DNA from: Legionella wadsworthii DSM 21896 = ATCC 33877
GTDB lineage: Bacteria; Pseudomonadota; Gammaproteobacteria; Legionellales; Legionellaceae
Assembly: GCF_000701265.1 (NCBI RefSeq)
Contig: NZ_KL370759.1
Span: 779,631-843,630 of the forward strand
DNA: 64,000 bases
Reading direction: 5' to 3'
The first letter of the stretch is position 1; every line of letters starts with the position of its first letter. The translations under genes and the position numbers were made by a program. Shown one piece after another: positions 47,003 through 54,766 of the stretch. The notes under the pieces were generated by a model. That model saw nothing but the letters and a program-made list of their open reading frames with translations. It searched no databases and was not told the DNA's origin.

Positions 47003-49036
47003 CTATTTGATTTTAATTAATGTTAAGAAAGGCTGTGTTGGATAAATGGTTGGTTTAATCATAGAATCCGGAAATTTAATCTGTTTCACTAAAAAGGAAT
47101 TTTTAATTGGAAACATGTAATTTACTGGATTGATTAAATTAGGGAAATATCCTATGTTGTCCTTCTGCTTGTTTAATTGCTTGGATGGATGGATACTACC
47201 TATCCATAATGGTTGGTTTAAATTTTGTAAATTATAGCTTGATTCCCAAATTCTAAATTCTAATATTAAATTTGTTTTTGGATCGTTATAAGTCATAATC
47301 AGCATCGGTGCTTTATTATCATATAATTGAGTCAACAATGGCAATTTGATACTGTTTGATTGCTTATTCATCCGCATGAGCAAATTCGCATAAAATGATA
47401 CATCGTGTGTTTTCCATCCATTTTCCTCTAGAACTTTTTGTAGTGCATCTAAATTGCCGGCAAATTGGATATTTAAGAAACCAATCCTTTTTCCTACCCT
47501 GCTCAATTGATAAATTGGAAGAATTGGTTTCTCTTGTTCCCACCAGGACTTTTCACTTAATGTAATCTGCTTATAATATGGTGTATGGTTATAAGCCAGA
47601 TTTTTAAAATTAATATAAGTTGCGGTTACTGAAGAGAGAAGGATTACCATTAAAGAGATAAAAATAAATAAAGATGGGTGTATTGTTTTTTGAATAGGAA
47701 AATTGAGCTTTCGGTAAATTAAGCCATGTGTTAAGCAAATTGCCGTACCCAAAAGGTACGATGCCACAACATCTGTCAACCAGTAATCCCCTAAATAAAG
47801 AGATGCGAGGCCACTTAATGATAGAATAGAATATACAAAAGACTTTGCCATACCTCTAAATACAGTATAAGTATTACTAATGTAAAATAAAAGAAAACCA
47901 TAAAAGGCTGTAGCAATCAATAAATTAGCTGCAGGAAAAGAAGAACCTGGCATTAGAACTAAAATTCCAGGTGGTCGTGGACTGTGGACAAGGTATGTTA
48001 ACGATAGAGCAATAACACTGCTCGTGAGTAAAAGGCTGCATAAAAAAATGATGGTTTGTCGATTTTTATGATAAAAAAACCAGAAAACACACGTTATAAA
48101 AAGACTGAAAATGGTTGTTGTAGAAGTTAGTTGCGTACAAAATATAAAGAATAATTTAAATGTAGGTGTATTAAGGCTTTGTAGAAGTAAATGCATGGGG
48201 GTATTAATTCCTGCAAGGCAATTGGTTGCCGCAGTCAATAACAACAAGATGAGAAATAGAATGAAGCAAGTCAATGATATCAATACAAATGACGCTGTAG
48301 GGTAGTGATTGGTTTCATCATTAGGCGTCACCGCATTATAGAGATAAAGCCCATATTTGTTATTTTTTAGTTTCAACCAAAAACGATGTAAATAAATCCT
48401 TGAAAATGAATTCAGTATTTTAATCATCCATTTGATAAATAGACTTAAAAGCCAAATTCCGGCGAGTAGAATAAGTATCAAAATAAACAATCGTGTGGCA
48501 CTTTCGGTTGATAACTCATGCCCTGCAGCACCGATAACGACACCAGGCATAACATACAAAATTGACCATCCAATCGCAGATAAAAAATTCGCTAAAAAAA
48601 AGCGCCATTGTTTCATATGCATAATTCCTGCAATAACAGGAATAATTGAACGCAAAGGACCAACGAATCGTCCTATCAAAACACTTTTACCCCCATGTGT
48701 TTTAAAAAAATCTTTACCGTATTGGATCCATTTAGGATATTTGCTAAATGGCCAAATTTCGGTTAATCGATCACTGTAATAATAACCCAGAAGATAACTT
48801 AGACTATCACCAGCTACAGCGCCTAAGATAGCTGCTGCTAATGTTAAATCAATCCGCATAATGCCCGTGCCAGCAAGAATACCTATAGCGGTCATAGTCA
48901 CGCTGCCCGGCACGATACTCCCTATAATTGCCAATGATTCAGTTAAGGAGACGGTAAAAGTAATAAATAAAGCCCAGTGCGGGTTTTGTTGCAACCAATT
49001 TGTCAGCGGCTGTACATAGTCTACGAAGAGATTCAT
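47003..49036 (-). CDS. lssY: LssY-type protein: DedA + PAP2-like + LssY C-terminal domain
   Basis: A 677-residue multi-domain membrane protein. Residues about 1-210 are a DedA/SNARE-associated domain (LAGTGIMRIDLTLAAAILGAVAGDS in two parts, then FFKTHGGKSVLIGRFVGPLRSIIPVIAG). Residues about 240-460 are PAP2-like helices with SPRPPG. The usual PSGH is P368-A-A-N371, and the third-motif His is Asp417 (YLGDYWLTDVV), so phosphatase catalysis looks lost. Residues about 490-640 are the LssY C-terminal domain (PIYQLSRVGKRIGFLNIQFAG in part). DedA proteins support lipid-carrier recycling; a lipid-related envelope function is inferred. It lies 5 bases downstream of lipB, on the same strand. Confidence 0.82.
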   Translation of the reverse strand: MNLFVDYVQPLTNWLQQNPHWALFITFTVSLTESLAIIGSIVPGSVTMTAIGILAGTGIMRIDLTLAAAILGAVAGDSLSYLLGYYYSDRLTEIWPFSKYPKWIQYGKDFFKTHGGKSVLIGRFVGPLRSIIPVIAGIMHMKQWRFFLANFLSAIGWSILYVMPGVVIGAAGHELSTESATRLFILILILLAGIWLLSLFIKWMIKILNSFSRIYLHRFWLKLKNNKYGLYLYNAVTPNDETNHYPTASFVLISLTCFILFLILLLLTAATNCLAGINTPMHLLLQSLNTPTFKLFFIFCTQLTSTTTIFSLFITCVFWFFYHKNRQTIIFLCSLLLTSSVIALSLTYLVHSPRPPGILVLMPGSSFPAANLLIATAFYGFLLFYISNTYTVFRGMAKSFVYSILSLSGLASLYLGDYWLTDVVASYLLGTAICLTHGLIYRKLNFPIQKTIHPSLFIFISLMVILLSSVTATYINFKNLAYNHTPYYKQITLSEKSWWEQEKPILPIYQLSRVGKRIGFLNIQFAGNLDALQKVLEENGWKTHDVSFYANLLMRMNKQSNSIKLPLLTQLYDNKAPMLIMTYNDPKTNLILEFRIWESSYNLQNLNQPLWIGSIHPSKQLNKQKDNIGYFPNLINPVNYMFPIKNSFLVKQIKFPDSMIKPTIYPTQPFLTLIKIK

Positions 49037-49041
49037 CTTTC

Positions 49042-49644
49042 TCAGGAATAAAATTGTTGCAGAAAATATTGCACAAAATGCTGATTGACTTCATCAATTT
49101 GTATTGCAGGAACATAATGGGCTATTTGGGTCATTTCCATTTTTGCAAATCCACAAGGATTTATTCCTGAAAAAGGTTTCAAGTCCATATCAACATTAAG
49201 GGCAATTCCATGATAAGTACAACCGTTTTTTACTCTTAAACCGATGGAAGCAATTTTTCTTTCATTCACGTAAACACCTGGCGCACCACAACGAATAGAT
49301 GATTCTATCTGATATTCTTCTAGAACATACATTAGTACTCGTTCAAGTTTACTCACAAGAGATCTTATTCCTAAATTACGTCTGCGAATGTCCATTAAAA
49401 CATAAGCTACCAACTGTCCAGGTCCATGATAAGTCACTTGTCCCCCGCGATCGGATTGTACCACGGGTATCGACGAAGGATTTAAGATATGCTCTGGCTT
49501 TCCCGCTTGACCTTGAGTATAGACAGGAAAGTGTTCTAAAAGCCACAGCTCATCTTGAGTATTATCCTGACGTTCAAGTGTAAAATCTTTCATTTTAAGC
49601 CAAACATCAGTGTAAGTTTGAGTACCTAGCTGCCGAATATTCAT
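49042..49644 (-). CDS. lipB: Octanoyltransferase LipB
   Basis: A 200-residue enzyme moving octanoyl from acyl carrier protein to lipoyl-domain lysines, the first step in making lipoate. Key motifs are [20 protein letters not shown], the Lys in [20 protein letters not shown], and the Cys in [12 protein letters not shown], the acyl-thioester/catalytic dyad. Its clients here include AceF, whose two lipoyl domains are encoded 8 kb away. It lies two bases after the ybeD-like gene; lipA is not in the window. Confidence 0.95.
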   Translation of the reverse strand: MNIRQLGTQTYTDVWLKMKDFTLERQDNTQDELWLLEHFPVYTQGQAGKPEHILNPSSIPVVQSDRGGQVTYHGPGQLVAYVLMDIRRRNLGIRSLVSKLERVLMYVLEEYQIESSIRCGAPGVYVNERKIASIGLRVKNGCTYHGIALNVDMDLKPFSGINPCGFAKMEMTQIAHYVPAIQIDEVNQHFVQYFLQQFYS

Positions 49645-49646
49645 TA

Positions 49647-49910
49647 TTATAGAACCATTTTTACTTCAGGATGTTGGGTTATTTCTCTATAAAATGCATC
49701 AAGTATGTCTTGGTTTTCAGCAAATACAGTGACAGTAATTGCTAAATAATTGGAGTCTTTACTCAATTTATGTGTCAATGCGTCCTCATTCATATTAGGA
49801 AAGTGAGTAATGGTAGTCTGCCTGATTTCTTCAATAAAAACTGAATTATTATTCCCTATTATTTTTATTGGAAAATAACAGGGAAATTCAATAAGGGTTT
49901 GTTTTGTCAT
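49647..49910 (-). CDS. ybeD: YbeD/DUF493-family protein
   Basis: An 87-residue ACT-like small protein, the same length as E. coli YbeD. The start at 49910 ([19 protein letters not shown]) is set by the family N-terminus; the longer frame overlaps dacC. The conserved core is [26 protein letters not shown] with PEVKMVL at the end. Function is unknown, though the dacA-ybeD-lipB order is conserved in gammaproteobacteria and is present here. Confidence 0.92.
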   Translation of the reverse strand: MTKQTLIEFPCYFPIKIIGNNNSVFIEEIRQTTITHFPNMNEDALTHKLSKDSNYLAITVTVFAENQDILDAFYREITQHPEVKMVL

Positions 49911-49911
49911 C

Positions 49912-51147
49912 TTATGAGCCAAACCAACGTCTAAACGCCAAACGAATTGAATCTTTCGTTCGTGTATAAAAGCCACCCGCCTCAATATCTTGAAGTGTAT
50001 AAAGCGGTCGCGTTGAAACGACATTATTATCAAATTGTACAACCAAATCGCCTATTTTATCCCCCTTTTTAATAGGCGCTTCTAGATATGAGGGGATTTT
50101 TGTGGAAATATTAAGACGTTGATATTGCCCTGTAGGAATTGTGATATATTGATCCTCATTCAAACCTATACTTATTTTATCAGTTTGACCTTTGTAAAGA
50201 GGGAGATCTGAAATTGCTTGTCCAGATTTATAAAGTTGGTGCGTTTCAAAAAATCTAAATCCATAATTCAATAGTTTTTCACTATCATCTGCACGAGAAG
50301 AATCACTTGGTTCACCAAGAACTACTGCAAGTAAACGCATGTTGTCTCTTTTTGCAGAAGATACCAGGCAAAATCCTGCTTCATTTGTATGGCCAGTCTT
50401 TATGCCGTCTACTTGGTTATCACGCCAGAGTAAACGATTTCTATTGGGTTGCCGAATTCCATTATAAGTAAACCATTTTTGTTTATACCAATCGTAATAT
50501 TGTGGAAAATCGTTGACTAATGCTCTCCCTAAAATGGCCAGATCTTTCGCAGTTGTGTATAAATTTGGGTCAGGTAATCCGGTGCTATCAGTGAAGTGAC
50601 TGTTTTTCATACCTAGATTCTGAGCTTGTTGATTCATAAGATCAGTGAATGAATTTTCAGTACCGCCCAGATGCTCTGCCATGGCAACACAAGCATCATT
50701 TCCGGAATCAACAATAATTCCTTTTAGTAAATCTTCTACAGGAACTTGTTGGCCTTCCTTGATGAACATGCGTGAGCCCCCCGTTTTCCATGCATCGCGG
50801 CTCACTCTAACGGTATCAGTCAGATGAATTTGTTCATGATGTAACGCATTTGAAATGACATATAATGTCATCATTTTGGTTAAACTGGCAGGAGGTAGGC
50901 GCTCTTCACTGTTTTTTTCCGCTATAATTTTGCCGCTGTTTACATCAATTAATATGTATGCTTTTGCATTAAGGACAGGAGGTGCAGGAGTAACTAATGG
51001 TTTGTTATTAATTGTTGGTGAGGGCCTATCAAGTTCTGCTGTGGGTTTTGTAGGTAACGTACCTTCCTCGGCTAAAGAGTTGGTTGATTGTACAAATAAA
51101 GTAATTATAAATAATGTTGTTAATAAGATAGACGTTGTTCTTGTCAT
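49912..51147 (-). CDS. dacC: D-alanyl-D-alanine carboxypeptidase (PBP5/6 family)
   Basis: A 411-residue penicillin-binding protein removing terminal D-Ala from pentapeptides in the periplasm. After the signal peptide (ending near NSLA) and a Pro/Thr-rich linker come Ser88-x-x-Lys91 in LPPASLTKMMTLYV, SGN in VDSGNDACVAMAEHL and KTG in DGIKTGHTNEAG. A beta-rich C-terminal domain and a short amphipathic tail (TKDSIRLAFRRWFGS) anchor it to the membrane. Heads the ybeD-lipB-lssY run. Confidence 0.95.
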   Translation of the reverse strand: MTRTTSILLTTLFIITLFVQSTNSLAEEGTLPTKPTAELDRPSPTINNKPLVTPAPPVLNAKAYILIDVNSGKIIAEKNSEERLPPASLTKMMTLYVISNALHHEQIHLTDTVRVSRDAWKTGGSRMFIKEGQQVPVEDLLKGIIVDSGNDACVAMAEHLGGTENSFTDLMNQQAQNLGMKNSHFTDSTGLPDPNLYTTAKDLAILGRALVNDFPQYYDWYKQKWFTYNGIRQPNRNRLLWRDNQVDGIKTGHTNEAGFCLVSSAKRDNMRLLAVVLGEPSDSSRADDSEKLLNYGFRFFETHQLYKSGQAISDLPLYKGQTDKISIGLNEDQYITIPTGQYQRLNISTKIPSYLEAPIKKGDKIGDLVVQFDNNVVSTRPLYTLQDIEAGGFYTRTKDSIRLAFRRWFGS

Positions 51148-51315
51148 GTTGTTACCTAGTCCTATTGCAAAAATGTGAATATAGTACCACAGGCTTATGC
51201 AGGCAACAAAATAGCAGATGAAAAATAATGAAATTTTTTTCTAAGCAAAAAAATCTTCGAAATTAAAAGATATTTCTGTATATTAACCAGAAAACAATTA
51301 TTTATTTTGGATACT

Positions 51316-52155
51316 ATGCGAAAGATACTTATTGTTGTGACTATTCTATTAACAGGGTGCCAAACGACAAATCAGTCTCTTGATTCTGCATCATCAGGAA
51401 CTAAAAAAACGATGCGGCAAGTAACTCAGAATAAGAAAGATACAATATACAATCGGTATAAATATAAAAAGAATCGATATACTCAAGCTCAAGATGGCGC
51501 GCCTTCCAAATTGAAGTCAATTAGTTTTAAAGAACCTGTACCTTCTAAAGAACCATTAAGCAGATATGGAAATCCCAGTGAGTATTCTGTTGACGGACGT
51601 TCCTATCAAGTGATGAGAAGCTCTAAAAGTTATAAAGCACGAGGCATCGCTTCATGGTATGGAACAAAATTCCACAAACAAAGGACATCCAGTGGGGAAC
51701 CTTATAATATGTATGTGATGTCTGCAGCTCATAAAACTTTACCTTTACCTACTTATGTAAAAATCAAAAATTTAAATAATGGAAAAGAAGCTATTGTTAA
51801 AGTAAATGATCGGGGTCCTTTTCATTCAAACCGAATTATTGATGTGTCCTATGCAGCAGCCTTAAAACTTGGAATTTTTCCAAAAGGGACAGCTCCGGTT
51901 GAAATAGAAACCCTGGTCGGACCTGAAGCGAAAGGACAATACTATCTCCAAGCGGGTGCGTTCAATACTGAAGCCATGGCAAAAATTTTAAAAACAAAAT
52001 TATCAAAAATAACCCAATCTCCTGTATTCATTGAGCATTATAAACAACATTATATTGTAAGACTGGGGCCATTTGGTTCAAAAAATATTGCGGACAGTTT
52101 GAAGCGTAAATTGGCACTTAATGGTGTAAAGGGATCTTTTTCTGTTTTAATTTAG
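51316..52155 (+). CDS. rlpA: RlpA-like lytic transglycosylase lipoprotein with SPOR domain
   Basis: A 279-residue lipoprotein; the ATG at 51316 gives signal MRKILIVVTILLTGC with lipobox LTGC. The double-psi beta-barrel domain reads ARGIASWYGTKFHKQRTSSGE, then VKVNDRGPFHSNRIIDVSYAAA, with catalytic Asp and His positions present. A SPOR domain follows (GQYYLQAGAFNTEAMA to IVRLGPFGSK), which binds denuded glycan at the septum. In Pseudomonas RlpA cleaves such strands to help daughter-cell separation. It is divergent from dacC across 168 bases. Confidence 0.93.
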   Translation: MRKILIVVTILLTGCQTTNQSLDSASSGTKKTMRQVTQNKKDTIYNRYKYKKNRYTQAQDGAPSKLKSISFKEPVPSKEPLSRYGNPSEYSVDGRSYQVMRSSKSYKARGIASWYGTKFHKQRTSSGEPYNMYVMSAAHKTLPLPTYVKIKNLNNGKEAIVKVNDRGPFHSNRIIDVSYAAALKLGIFPKGTAPVEIETLVGPEAKGQYYLQAGAFNTEAMAKILKTKLSKITQSPVFIEHYKQHYIVRLGPFGSKNIADSLKRKLALNGVKGSFSVLI

Positions 52156-52365
52156 CTTTGAAAAGAATAATTAATAGCTAATTAATGGATTAATAGTTAA
52201 AATTGCTGGACTAAATATTCAGAATAAATGAATACAATGGCAAAAAACCGTAGCCTTGTATAGTGCATCATAGATCCATTTTGTAATACTTAATTTCATT
52301 CTTGCGCTATATCAAAGCTAATTTTCATGATGAAAGTTGATTAATTAATTCGAGGTGCTCAATCA

Positions 52366-53538
52366 ATGCATGATGGCTCTGTATTTTATACCATATTTTT
52401 AATTTTCGCAGGCGCTGCATTTTTATCAACTTTGGTTTTATATACCAAGCAATCCTTACTGGTTGCTTATATCCTTCTTGGTGCAGTATTTGGACCTTTT
52501 GGTTTAAAATTAGTTTCCGATGTGACTATCGTGAAACAAATTGGTGATGTAGGAATTGTTTTCCTACTTTTTTTGCTGGGCTTGCACTTACAACCGCAAA
52601 ATCTGGTTCATATGTTGAGGAAAGTGACTTGGGTTGCTTTAATTAGTTCTGCTCTTTTTGCTGCAATAGCATATTGGATTGGTAGATTATTTGGATTGAG
52701 CGTCGTTGAGTCATTGATTCTGGGCGGTTCAATGATGTTTTCCAGTACCATCATTGGTTTAAAATTATTGCCCACTACAATTTTACATCACCAGCATACT
52801 GGAGAAGTCATGATAAGCGTCTTACTCATGCAAGACGTGATTGCAATTATTGTATTAATCCTAATTAATGGCGCCCAACAAACTGGTGGATTTTCAATTG
52901 ATGACATTATTCTAATTGGCATTGATTTACCTGCCTTATGTCTATTTGCCTTTGCTGTAGAGAAATATGTTTTAATCAAGTTATTGGCACGATTTGATAG
53001 AACTCAGGAATATGTTTTTTTATTATCTATAGGATGGTGTTTGGGATTATCGGTTCTTGCACAAAAAATTGGTCTTTCAGAAGACATTGGTGCATTTATT
53101 GCAGGTGTTGCTCTGGCTGCAAGCCCCATTTCTCTTTTTATAGCCGAGAGTCTAAAGCCCTTGAGAGATTTTTTTCTTGTCATGTTCTTCTTTTCAATAG
53201 GAGCTACTTTTAATTTTGGTTTAGCACAACAAATTATGATACCCGCGGTGATTCTTTCGGCTTTAGTTTTGCTCTTTAAACCGATTGTGTTTTATTTGCT
53301 TCTTGGTAAATCCGGGGAAAAAAAGCATGTTGCAAAAGAGGTAGGTATTCGCCTGGGCCAAGCCAGTGAATTTTCATTACTTGTTGCCAGTATTGCTTTA
53401 ACTACGGAGCTTATTTCGGATAAAGCATCTAATTTAATTCAAGCTACTACCATTTTGACCTTTATTGTTTCATCATATTTAGTTGTCTTAAAATACCCAA
53501 CACCCATAGCATTATCTGATAAAATGCGTAAGGATTAA
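52366..53538 (+). CDS. Kef-type monovalent cation:proton antiporter (CPA2), membrane domain only
   Basis: A 390-residue protein with about twelve helices of the Na+/H+ exchanger type (QIGDVGIVFLLFLLGLHLQP, GGSMMFSSTIIGLKLL, GLSEDIGAFIAGVALAAS, RLGQASEFSLLVASIA). It lacks the C-terminal TrkA-N nucleotide-binding domain that gates KefB/KefC, so control must be different. It probably exports K+ or Na+ against protons at the inner membrane. The GAGGTG ribosome-binding site precedes the ATG. It is followed within 3 bases by ampE, implying cotranscription. Confidence 0.9.
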   Translation: MHDGSVFYTIFLIFAGAAFLSTLVLYTKQSLLVAYILLGAVFGPFGLKLVSDVTIVKQIGDVGIVFLLFLLGLHLQPQNLVHMLRKVTWVALISSALFAAIAYWIGRLFGLSVVESLILGGSMMFSSTIIGLKLLPTTILHHQHTGEVMISVLLMQDVIAIIVLILINGAQQTGGFSIDDIILIGIDLPALCLFAFAVEKYVLIKLLARFDRTQEYVFLLSIGWCLGLSVLAQKIGLSEDIGAFIAGVALAASPISLFIAESLKPLRDFFLVMFFFSIGATFNFGLAQQIMIPAVILSALVLLFKPIVFYLLLGKSGEKKHVAKEVGIRLGQASEFSLLVASIALTTELISDKASNLIQATTILTFIVSSYLVVLKYPTPIALSDKMRKD

Positions 53539-53541
53539 ATA

Positions 53542-54291
53542 ATGAAATTATTAGTAATATTATTGAGTTTATTGAGCGAGCGTTTCTTAATTCACTCAAT
53601 TTCTTATCAACGTTTTTATTGGTTTTCAGATTACTGTCAGAAAATAAGAATCAATGCGACAAAGCACAATTCTTTCTCTAATCCTTGGGTACTTCTGGCC
53701 TTGATCATACTGCCTATTTTGCTTCTAATATCCTTAATTTATATCTTGTTATATCCATTCCTATTTGGGTTCATGGGATTTTTATTAAGTTTATTTATAT
53801 TCTTTTATTGCCTTGGCCCCCAAAATCTTTTTTATCCAATAATACAGTCCGATGTGAAGACTAATGAGGATCTCGTGGGCGACTACTTTATATTGGTAAA
53901 TACCCAGCTATTTTCTTTAGTATTTTGGTTTGTAATTGCCGGGCCTATAGGCGCGCTGCTTTACCGTTTGATAACATTAAGTCGCGATATTAATTTTGTC
54001 AGTGAACAGGCAAAGGAAGTGACTGATTTACTTGAATGGATTCCTTCTCGTTTAACTGTATTGCTTTTCTTAATAGTAGGAAATTTTCAACGAAGCTTTT
54101 CTTTATTTAATGGTTACATTTTTGCAAAACCAGACGTAAATGGGATGATGCTGCGCGAATGTGGCTTATTAGCTCTTAGAACGAGTGATACTCAAGAAGT
54201 CAGCATGCGAGAAGCAGAAAGTTTGGTTGAGCATGCAATCATTGTCATGTTGGTATTCATTGCCTTATTTACATTAATAACTTGGCTGTAA
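53542..54291 (+). CDS. ampE: AmpE-like inner-membrane protein
   Basis: A 249-residue protein with about four helices (from WVLLALIILPILLLISLIYIL to HAIIVMLVFIALFTLITWL). Matching AmpE features are the N-terminal LLVILLSLLSERFL, the membrane-proximal LEWIPSRLTVLLFLIVGNF segment, and the late block ending in a helix. In enterobacteria AmpE lies beside ampD and has been linked to beta-lactamase induction signalling; its molecular function is unclear. ampD is not adjacent here. Confidence 0.85.
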   Translation: MKLLVILLSLLSERFLIHSISYQRFYWFSDYCQKIRINATKHNSFSNPWVLLALIILPILLLISLIYILLYPFLFGFMGFLLSLFIFFYCLGPQNLFYPIIQSDVKTNEDLVGDYFILVNTQLFSLVFWFVIAGPIGALLYRLITLSRDINFVSEQAKEVTDLLEWIPSRLTVLLFLIVGNFQRSFSLFNGYIFAKPDVNGMMLRECGLLALRTSDTQEVSMREAESLVEHAIIVMLVFIALFTLITWL

Positions 54292-54358
54292 TTTTGATTG
54301 ATGCCTTAGATTATATGTATTTAATCTTTCTAAACCTGTTTTTACGGATATTAAGGAT

Positions 54359-54745
54359 ATGAATATTTTTTTGCGTTGCTTAGGTTGCGCTATAATATTA
54401 AGTCTTTGTGGCTGTCAGATGCTAAAGCCGAACACAATAAAATCTCCAGCGGCTCACTGTAACATGGTATGTGTCCAGCATTTTGAACTATGTCAACAAA
54501 GGTGCATTAATAATTGTCCCAATTGCACTTATATTGCCCATAAAATGGCGGAGGTCCATTTTGCCAAATATGTGCATGAGCAAAAAGTAGAAGGTAAAAA
54601 AGTGATGCGTGAGTTGAATTCTTACCGCGATCCACTACAATGCCGCAAAGTTACATGTGATTGCTTAGCTGATTTAGCAATTTGTAAGAAAGGTTGCACT
54701 GGCGTAATTCCAACAAAATTACAAGCTGTACCTTATTGTGTTTAA
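54359..54745 (+). CDS. Cysteine-rich putative lipoprotein
   Basis: A 128-residue protein I do not recognise. The signal-like N-terminus IFLRCLGCAIILSLCGCQM holds a lipobox (LCGC), so the mature protein would be lipid-anchored. It has 16 cysteines in all, about a dozen in the mature chain, in clusters such as CNMVC, CQQRCINNCPNC and CDCLADLAICKKGC. This suggests a disulfide-rich periplasmic/surface protein or metal binder. It ends 21 bases before aceE, but function in the pyruvate dehydrogenase operon is not implied. Confidence 0.7.
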   Translation: MNIFLRCLGCAIILSLCGCQMLKPNTIKSPAAHCNMVCVQHFELCQQRCINNCPNCTYIAHKMAEVHFAKYVHEQKVEGKKVMRELNSYRDPLQCRKVTCDCLADLAICKKGCTGVIPTKLQAVPYCV

Positions 54746-54766
54746 TGATTTTCGGGGAACACTTTC

